19,839 nt of DNA from JAJPJX01 sp964568355 (GTDB lineage Bacteria > Acidobacteriota > Terriglobia > Bryobacterales > Bryobacteraceae). Below are positions 14,146-19,839 of the stretch, piece by piece (position 1 is the first letter of the stretch; each line of letters opens with the position of its first letter). The DNA lies in the NCBI GenBank assembly GCA_964568355.1, contig CAZMRK010000368.1, positions 1 through 19,839 of the forward strand. Reading direction: 5' to 3'. The notes beneath the pieces were generated by a model, which saw only the letters and a program-made list of their open reading frames with translations, had not been told where the DNA came from and searched no databases. The translations under genes and the position numbers were made by a program.

Positions 14146-15886
14146 CCATATCCTGCCGGGCAACCGAAGCAGCCTTCGACCCCGACATCAGCTTCTTAAT
14201 CACGTCGGTAGTCGTCGTATCCCGCTTCACCGTACGATCCGGCTTATCCTCCGCAGCCTCGCGCGAGCGGGCCTCGCGATAGCGCTCCTGGTGATCCGCC
14301 AGGTCCAAAGGAGTCTCGCCCGCCGAGTTTCTCGCATCCAGGCTCACGCCGAGCGACGCAAGATACTCGATCACCTCCGGCGCCGCCGCGGCCGCCGCAA
14401 TATGCAGAATCGTCTGCTCCCTCCGCGGCAGTGAGATCGGCTTCACCGGATCCGCGAACCGGTCCGTGGGATTGTATCGTGCGGAGAGGTCAGCACCCCG
14501 CGCCACCATCTCCTTCACCACCGCCAAGTCGGTAGACAACACCGACACCGAGAACGGCGTGTGGCCGTCTTTTCGCAGCAGGTTCGGCTTCGCGCCCTTC
14601 TCCGCGAGCATCCGCACCAGCTCCACACAATCCGAGTCTCCCGCGATGTGGAATGCGGACGAACCCGGAGGAGCCGGATTGATCCGCACGTCCCCAACCG
14701 GCCCGGACGTCGGATAGAGAGTCTGCCGGTTCGGATCGGCCCCGGCATCGAGCAACCGCTGCACCAGAGCCAAAGCTTCCTTTAGCCTGGCCGCCGATTC
14801 CGTATTGGCGGGCTGCGATCCGCCCTTGGACCGGATCGCCCTCCCGCCGCCGTAAGCCGAGCGATCGCGCCCCAGCGTCGTAATAGTTGCCACGGCCAAA
14901 GCGGCGCCGTGCAGCGGCGTATATCCTGCGCCATCCGCGACACTCACCTTGGCGCCGCGATCCAGAAGAAAACGAGCCATCGCCAGGTCCGCGCCAAACC
15001 GCGCGGAACTGCCCGCCGGTGCGGGAGCGCCTTTTCCCGCCTCAAATTCCTTGCCCAACGGGTCCCATTTGTACAGCGCGGCCAGCAGAGGCGTGGTGCC
15101 GTCCGCCGAGGCCACGTTCACATCGACGCCGGCGTCCAGCAGAATCCGTGCCGATTCCAAATCATGCTGCTGAACCGCGAACAGAAGCGCATTCTGGCCG
15201 CCCTGCTTGCTCGTATAAGTTCCATCGTTGTTCCACGGAATGCCGGTCTTGCCGATCGTGCTGGTGGTCGGCGTATAGATCGTCGCCGTGATGTCCCAGA
15301 CCTTCGAAACGGCATGCACATCCGCTCCATGCTCCACCAGCAGGCGTACCGCCTCCGGATGGCCGGCGGCCCACATCAGCGCCGTCTGGTCGAATTTCTT
15401 CTCGCGCGCGTTGACATTCGCTCCGCGGTCGAGCAGTTTCTTCATGACGCCGGTCTGCCCCAGCCGCGTTGCCGCCATCAGCGGCGTCTCGCCGTTTTCC
15501 CGCGGCAGATTTGGATCGGCGCCGTTCTCCAGCAGCAATTCCGCTAATGCCGGCGAGCCGTTGGCAATGGCCACGTACAACGGCCCGATTCCCTCGTCGT
15601 TCCGCGCATTCGGATCCGCGCCGGCCTTCAGCAGCATCGCGGCAATTTCGCGATTCCCTCGCAGTGCCGCCCACGCGAGAGCCGTCGCGCCGTCGTCTTC
15701 CCGCGCGTTCACATCCACTTTCTTGCGCAGCAGCGCTGCCACCGCCGCCGCATCGTCGCTCTGAGCAGCTCCGATCAAGGCTGCGCCGGATCCGCTCGCC
15801 GCGGGCGCGCCCAGGCAGAACATCCCTCCGCTCACCCCCAGCCAGAGCGTAAGACTGCGTGTGAGAATGCGACGCCAGTGCTGCAC
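14114..15886 (-). CDS. Exported ankyrin-repeat protein
   Basis: This 590-residue protein has a signal sequence (LTLWLGVSGGMFCLGAPAASG, about residues 12-32) and then a solenoid of roughly nine to eleven ankyrin repeats. Clear units include GATALAWAALRGNREIAAML, EGIGPLYVAIANGSPALAEL, GETPLMAATRLGQTGVMKKL, QTALMWAAGHPEAVRLLVEH and TPLHGAALAVATI. The series is interrupted by longer insertions near residues 190-230 and 300-400. Ankyrin repeats bind proteins, so a periplasmic scaffold or partner for the two upstream gene products is inferred. The start is GTG at 15886, with GGAGG 8 nt upstream inside the end of the HXXSHH gene, and only 3 bp separate the two genes. The last residues fall in a hairpin repeat. 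Confidence 0.92.
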   Translation of the reverse strand: MQHWRRILTRSLTLWLGVSGGMFCLGAPAASGSGAALIGAAQSDDAAAVAALLRKKVDVNAREDDGATALAWAALRGNREIAAMLLKAGADPNARNDEGIGPLYVAIANGSPALAELLLENGADPNLPRENGETPLMAATRLGQTGVMKKLLDRGANVNAREKKFDQTALMWAAGHPEAVRLLVEHGADVHAVSKVWDITATIYTPTTSTIGKTGIPWNNDGTYTSKQGGQNALLFAVQQHDLESARILLDAGVDVNVASADGTTPLLAALYKWDPLGKEFEAGKGAPAPAGSSARFGADLAMARFLLDRGAKVSVADGAGYTPLHGAALAVATITTLGRDRSAYGGGRAIRSKGGSQPANTESAARLKEALALVQRLLDAGADPNRQTLYPTSGPVGDVRINPAPPGSSAFHIAGDSDCVELVRMLAEKGAKPNLLRKDGHTPFSVSVLSTDLAVVKEMVARGADLSARYNPTDRFADPVKPISLPRREQTILHIAAAAAAPEVIEYLASLGVSLDARNSAGETPLDLADHQERYREARSREAAEDKPDRTVKRDTTTTDVIKKLMSGSKAASVARQDMGVEKSLDAAR

Positions 15887-15889
15887 TGC

Positions 15890-17188
15890 CTAAACCTCCA
15901 GCCGGTTCAGCTTGCCCGTGCTGTCTCCGAGTTTCTCGGTCGGCACGCCTACCTTGTCCAGCATCGTGAGATACAGGTTCGTCAAAGGCGTGGTGTCGCC
16001 CGGGTACGCAATGTAGCGGCCCCCCGCCACCCGTCCCGCCGCGCCGCCCGCCACGATAATCGGAAGATCGTGCTGGCTATGCACCGTGGGCACGCTCAAA
16101 TCGCTGCCGTAGAGGATCAGCGAATGGTCCAGCAGCGTGGAGTTGCCCTCTTTCAGCGTCTCCAGCTTACCCAGGAAATAAGCAAAGAGCTCCGACTGAT
16201 TCACATTGATCTTGGCTAAAGCCTCCAGCTTATCGGCCTCGAAGTTGTGATGCGAGATTTCGTGGTGGCCCATCGAGATGCCCAGGTGCGGAAACGTCAT
16301 CGACGACGCCTCCCGCGCCATCATGAACGTCCACACACGGGTCAAATCCGCCTGCAGCGCCAGCGCCTGAAGGTCGAACATGATCTTCACGTGCTCGGGC
16401 CAGGAATCCGGAATCCCCGCCGGCCGCTGCACCTCCGGCAGATCCACCGGCTTCTTTTCCAGCGCCACCTGGATCCGCCGCTCGATGTCCCGGATCGATT
16501 GCAGATACTCGTCCAGCTTCCTCCGGTCGCTAGGCCCCAGCCGCGCCTTCAATTCGGAGATCCGCGCCGTAACCGTATCCAGGCTGCTCCGGTCGGCGGC
16601 CTGGCGCTCGGCCGCGGCCACCGGGTCGATCTTGCCGCCCTCGCCGAACAGCCGCTCGAACACCCTCCGCGGATTGGGTTCGAACGGCAAAGGAGTCGTT
16701 GCCGTCTTGTACGACACCCCGCCCAAAGCGCCGTTATATTCGGTCGCCAGTTCGAGCGACGCGAACTGCGTCTCTTTGCCCAGCACCTGCGCCGCTACCT
16801 GGTCCACGGAGATGCCTACCTGAACCTTACCCCTGACCATCTCCACGCCGGTCATGAAAGAAGTCAGGGCGCGGTCGTGAAATCCGGCTTTGCTCCGGTC
16901 CGGATCGGAAGACAGGCCGCTCAGCACCAGGAACTTGTCGCGATGCGGCGCAAGCGGAGCCAGCGCCGGGCTCAGCTTATAGTCCGCGCCCTCCCCGGCC
17001 GGCCGCCACTTGTCCACATGCACGCCCAGCGTATAAAACACGAATCCCAGGCGGCGTACCGGAGCCGCCGCCGTGAGCCGCTCCGCCTGCAGAGCAGGGA
17101 TCATGGCATCCAGCAGCGGAAGCGCTACCGCCGTCCCCGCACCGCGCAAAAACGTTCGCCTCGGAAGGTGTTTTTTGGTAACGATCAT
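15890..17188 (-). CDS. Tat-exported HXXSHH (DUF1552) protein
   Basis: The 432-residue product starts MIVTKKHLPRRTFLRGAG and continues TAVALPLLDAM. This is a twin-arginine signal with RR at 10-11, so it should be exported folded, perhaps with a cofactor. The mature protein matches the DUF1552 family known as HXXSHH. The signature HEISHH is at residues 309-314 (GHHEISHHNFEADK). Supporting segments are VLSGLSSDPDRSKAGFHDRA, SLELATEYNG and LIVYGSDLS-like LILYGSDLSVPTVHSQHDLP. The family's reaction is not established; a metal site in a phosphatase/sulfatase-like fold is only a guess. The ATG overlaps the stop of the cytochrome gene (ATGA, 17185-17188). The open frame extends upstream to 17500, but that part is antisense-like shadow. 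Confidence 0.94.
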   Translation of the reverse strand: MIVTKKHLPRRTFLRGAGTAVALPLLDAMIPALQAERLTAAAPVRRLGFVFYTLGVHVDKWRPAGEGADYKLSPALAPLAPHRDKFLVLSGLSSDPDRSKAGFHDRALTSFMTGVEMVRGKVQVGISVDQVAAQVLGKETQFASLELATEYNGALGGVSYKTATTPLPFEPNPRRVFERLFGEGGKIDPVAAAERQAADRSSLDTVTARISELKARLGPSDRRKLDEYLQSIRDIERRIQVALEKKPVDLPEVQRPAGIPDSWPEHVKIMFDLQALALQADLTRVWTFMMAREASSMTFPHLGISMGHHEISHHNFEADKLEALAKINVNQSELFAYFLGKLETLKEGNSTLLDHSLILYGSDLSVPTVHSQHDLPIIVAGGAAGRVAGGRYIAYPGDTTPLTNLYLTMLDKVGVPTEKLGDSTGKLNRLEV

Positions 17189-19590
17189 GATGGATCCTTC
17201 GCCTTGGCCTGGATTTGCCTCATCTGGAAAGGCGCGCTGTCGACCACCGCCAGGATCAGGTCTCCGAAGCGATACCGGCCGGCTTCGGTCTTCCGCAGAA
17301 TCTGCCGCACCGTCGGCCGGTCCCGCATGTCCAGTTCCCGCCCCAGCGCATACGTCAGCAGCCTGGTCACCGTCGCATCGACAAACTCCTGCGGATGGTC
17401 CAGCAGAAAATGCTTCAGCCCCTGCGGGCCCGAAAGGCTCACACCGTTCGGAAGTTTTCCCGATGGGTCGATCGCCCCACCCTCGTCCCGCGCCCGCCAC
17501 TTACCGATCACGTCGAAGTTTTCCAGCGAAAATCCCAGCGGATCCATGCGCGCGTGGCAGGAAGCGCATACGGCGTTCTTCCTGTGCCGCTCGATCTGTT
17601 GACGCGTGGTCAGCTTCTGGCCGTTAGCCGGGCTGTCATCGAGCGGCGGTACCCCGGCCGGCGGAGGGAGCGGCGGAGAGTTGAGCAGGTTGTCGAGAAT
17701 CCATTTCCCGCGCAAAATCGGCGACGTCTTCGTAGTGTGAGACGTCAGCAGCAGAATGCTGCCTTGCCCCAGCAGGCCGCCGCGCTCGGGGTTGGCCGCC
17801 AGCGACACGCGGCGGAAGCCTGGCCCGGTCACGCCGGGGATTCCATAAAGCTGGCTCAGCTTCTCGTTGAGATAGGTGTAATCCGCGCCGATCAGATCCA
17901 GAACGCTGCGGTTCTCGCGGATCACGCTGCGCACAAACAGCCGCGTCTCCTGCTCGAATCCCCTCGCCAGCGCGCTGTCGAACTCCGGATAAACTTTGTG
18001 GTCGGGCTTGATCTCCGCCAGGGCGCGCAATCCGAGCCACTGCTCCGCGAAGTTGTCGGCCATGGCCACCGCTCGCGGATCGGCCAGCATCCGGCGCACC
18101 TGCCGCTCCAGAACCGCCCGGTCGTGCAGTTTTCCGCCGCGCGCCGCATCCAGCAATTCGTCGTCGGGAATGCTGCTCCAGAGAAAGAACGAGAGCCGCG
18201 ACGCCAGTTCCCAGTCCGAGACGTTCTGCACACTTCCCGGAACTGCTCCAGGCGAATCGAATTCAAGCCGGAAGAGAAAGTCTGGCGCCAGCAGCACGTC
18301 CCGAATCGCCGCCGCAATCGAAGCGTCGAAGCTGCGTTTGCGCCTCGTTGCGGTGTACGTCGCCAGGAACGGCCGGACCTCCGCGCTCGTGACATCCCGC
18401 CGGAAAGCGCGTCGCGCCAGCGTCGAAAGAATTTTCGTAGCGCAGGCCGGCTCTTCTTCCGCGCGGCTTGGCGTACAGACAAAAATCCGCTGCCGGCTCG
18501 GTGTTGGGCTCACGCCCTTCGCATGATACGGCCCGGAGATCTCCATCCGGTCCAGCGTCGGCGGCCCCGGCTGTCCGGCGAATGCCGCCTCGCCGACACT
18601 CAGCCCCCCGATCTCGAACCGCTTCACCCGCTGGCCGTCCACGCGGAATTCCATGGCCGGATGAATGGCGGAGCCGCGCGTATCGAGCGGACCACCAAGC
18701 GCCGGCCCGCCCAACCCGGCCACGTTCGGCACCGGGCCCTCTCGCTCGGCGAATTCCTCCGGAAACGTCGTGATCACCACATGCGAGCCGGCCTTCGCCT
18801 CCACGCGCGTCTGAAAGAAGCGCACGCCTTCGGTCGGAGGCAGGCTGTCCTTGCCCAGAAAAGCTCGCAGGCTGTATTCTCCGTCGAACGGAAAATAATA
18901 CCGGATCCGGATTCCCCCGCGTGTTCCGAACGGCATCCCCGGCCCGAGCCACACCGACTGGGCCTCCGGTGCCGGAAAATTCTCCGTGACCGGAGACGGA
19001 TCGCCAACCCCTACGGCCTGCTCGCTCACCCTCCGCGCGACCTTTAAGTATTGTTCGAGCAGCAGCGGAGACATCGAGAGCGCGTCGCCGATATTATCGA
19101 AGCCTGCCGCGATGCCGTCCGGCGGTAACTCTGAGGCCACCGGTAGCTCAATCGCCAGCAGGTCGCGAATCGCGTTCTCGTATTCCAGCCGGTTGAGCCG
19201 CCGGATCACCGGCCGTCCGGCATATGGCGCCCGGCGGGCGGCGAAATCCAACTCCTGAACCAGCCCTGCGGTAAACTCCCGCGCCGACCCGCCATCGGGA
19301 TGCACGGCTCCCAGCGGCGGCATCTCGCCGGCGCTCACCTTGCGGACCACCTTTTCCCAAACCTCCGGCGGGAAAGCCCCGGAATTCTCCAGCACCAGCC
19401 CCGCGGTCTTCGCTTTCTGATTGTGGCAAGCCGTACAATACCGGTCGAGAAAGGCCTGCCTCGAATGGGAAGAAGAGTCGGCGCCCGCCGCGATCAAAAC
19501 CGAAGCCGCAATCGCCGTGCACACCGGGACCTGCCGCCAATAATTGCCGACGTGAAAATATGATTTTCGACCCGTTACAACAGGCGGCAT
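17185..19590 (-). CDS. PSD-family c-type cytochrome (DUF1587/1595/1592/1588/1585)
   Basis: This is an exported protein of 801 residues. The signal segment is about 21-37 (VPVCTAIAASVLIAAGA). Next are a heme motif CTACH (C52-H56) followed by SAGEMPP, a PSD3/DUF1587-type RRLNRLEYENAIRDLL block (130-145), and a beta-rich insertion (about 225-355) that may bind carbohydrate. The rest follows family order: PSD5 near 383-445, PSD4 near 455-585 (LASRLSFFLWSSIPDDELL), PSCyt3 near 602-705 with a second heme motif CASCH (C675-H679) in CASCHARMDPLGF, and PSD2 near 720-795. The family is abundant in Planctomycetes and Acidobacteria, but its reaction is undescribed. ATG 19590 is chosen over an upstream TTG (19644) because a promoter-like pair lies between them. 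Confidence 0.93.
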   Translation of the reverse strand: MPPVVTGRKSYFHVGNYWRQVPVCTAIAASVLIAAGADSSSHSRQAFLDRYCTACHNQKAKTAGLVLENSGAFPPEVWEKVVRKVSAGEMPPLGAVHPDGGSAREFTAGLVQELDFAARRAPYAGRPVIRRLNRLEYENAIRDLLAIELPVASELPPDGIAAGFDNIGDALSMSPLLLEQYLKVARRVSEQAVGVGDPSPVTENFPAPEAQSVWLGPGMPFGTRGGIRIRYYFPFDGEYSLRAFLGKDSLPPTEGVRFFQTRVEAKAGSHVVITTFPEEFAEREGPVPNVAGLGGPALGGPLDTRGSAIHPAMEFRVDGQRVKRFEIGGLSVGEAAFAGQPGPPTLDRMEISGPYHAKGVSPTPSRQRIFVCTPSRAEEEPACATKILSTLARRAFRRDVTSAEVRPFLATYTATRRKRSFDASIAAAIRDVLLAPDFLFRLEFDSPGAVPGSVQNVSDWELASRLSFFLWSSIPDDELLDAARGGKLHDRAVLERQVRRMLADPRAVAMADNFAEQWLGLRALAEIKPDHKVYPEFDSALARGFEQETRLFVRSVIRENRSVLDLIGADYTYLNEKLSQLYGIPGVTGPGFRRVSLAANPERGGLLGQGSILLLTSHTTKTSPILRGKWILDNLLNSPPLPPPAGVPPLDDSPANGQKLTTRQQIERHRKNAVCASCHARMDPLGFSLENFDVIGKWRARDEGGAIDPSGKLPNGVSLSGPQGLKHFLLDHPQEFVDATVTRLLTYALGRELDMRDRPTVRQILRKTEAGRYRFGDLILAVVDSAPFQMRQIQAKAKDPS

Positions 19591-19625
19591 ACCCTTCTCG
19601 GTGCAGCGATCGAGCGCTATCCGGA

Positions 19626-19654
19626 ATGCTATCACCCCCGCCAAATCAGGTCAA
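19626..19654 (-). promoter_or_regulatory. Predicted promoter of the cytochrome-HXXSHH-ankyrin operon
   Basis: On the minus strand TTGACC (19654-19649) is separated by exactly 17 nt from TAGCAT (19631-19626). This matches the sigma-70 consensus at 5 of 6 and 4 of 6 positions. It would place the transcript start near 19618, about 28 nt before the ATG at 19590, so in-frame starts further upstream would not be transcribed. Confidence 0.5.
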
Positions 19655-19707
19655 TCGACGGTCCTGGTGTAGCATCGTAAACTTTGCCCAATAGGAAACA
19701 ACGCCGC

Positions 19708-19773
19708 AAAACGGGGGCTGGCACGAATTTCGCTGTATTTGCGAAAATTCGTTGCCTGTGCCCGGTTTGCCCC
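19708..19773. repeat. Palindromic dispersed repeat, copy B
   Basis: This is a 66-bp copy of the element at 9522-9586, in the same orientation and about 10.2 kb away. It has five substitutions and one extra A relative to that copy. Its arms (AAAACGGGGGCTGGCACG... and ...CCCGGTTTGCCCC) again fold on each other. It lies between the operon promoter and the end of the next minus-strand gene, touching the last base of that gene's stop codon. It may act as that gene's terminator. Confidence 0.85.
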
Positions 19774-19839
19774 TACGTCAGTTTCGCTCTCCCCTCGATC
19801 GCCCAAACCTCCTCCACCGCCGTGCCGCGAACCCCATAC
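19773..19839 (-). CDS. C-terminal end of an unidentified gene (partial)
   Basis: The last 67 bp read on the minus strand as 21 codons (YGVRGTAVEEVWAIEGRAKL, T) ending in TAG at 19775-19773. The composition is coding-like and the stop abuts a hairpin repeat, as a gene end often does. It is too short to assign a family. A chance open frame is possible. Confidence 0.4.
   Translation of the reverse strand, partial: YGVRGTAVEEVWAIEGRAKLT

Noticed and set aside
17215..19047. Plus-strand open frame (610 codons) opposite the PSD cytochrome
   Set aside because: It is Arg-rich without domains and lies entirely antisense to a gene with heme motifs and ordered PSD blocks.

Overview
The window is GC-rich and densely coded. 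Its families point to a soil-type Acidobacteriota, most likely near Bryobacterales/Solibacter. The pointers are a PSD-family c-type cytochrome paired with an HXXSHH (DUF1552) protein, a cytochrome c/PHM-type copper monooxygenase beside a redoxin, an Oar-like TonB receptor remnant, and secreted glycan- and ester-acting proteins. The taxonomic call is an inference from gene content; no rRNA or other marker gene is present.

Region by region. (1) Positions 1-3989, minus strand: a urease operon transcribed ureF-ureD-ureA-ureB-ureC-ureG. ureG is cut by the window edge. The genes are tightly packed with start/stop overlaps, and no ureE lies between them. (2) Positions 3990-4398 hold no intact gene. 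They contain a decayed C-terminal fragment of a TonB-dependent receptor on the plus strand, truncated by the urease block, with an internal deletion and a terminal frameshift. (3) Positions 4399-5619, plus: a Tat-type, probably beta-propeller protein, perhaps related to oligogalacturonate lyases. (4) Positions 7630-5626, minus: a redoxin followed by a cytochrome c/copper monooxygenase/EF-hand protein. (5) Positions 7853-9487, plus: a secreted type B carboxylesterase. (6) A palindromic dispersed repeat at 9522-9586, then an OmpR-type response regulator and sensor kinase (11722-9618, minus). (7) Positions 11934-14096, plus: a secreted two-domain protein with a family 18 chitinase-like C-terminus and an uncharacterised N-terminal domain. 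(8) Positions 19590-14114, minus: a three-gene operon of PSD-family cytochrome, Tat-exported HXXSHH protein and exported ankyrin-repeat protein, with a predicted promoter at 19626-19654. (9) A second copy of the palindromic repeat (19708-19773) and the last codons of another minus-strand gene.

How they work together. The urease genes supply urea hydrolysis and its nickel-insertion chaperones. Most of the rest carry export signals and point to periplasmic or extracellular work: chitin or glycan cleavage, ester hydrolysis, copper/heme redox chemistry and oligosaccharide handling. Three points deserve most attention: the complete set of PHM-like copper ligands in the cytochrome fusion, the chitinase N-terminal domain with an apparently disabled protease-like motif, and the functionally undescribed PSD cytochrome/HXXSHH/ankyrin operon. 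No CRISPR array, tRNA, rRNA, integrase or transposase gene was seen.
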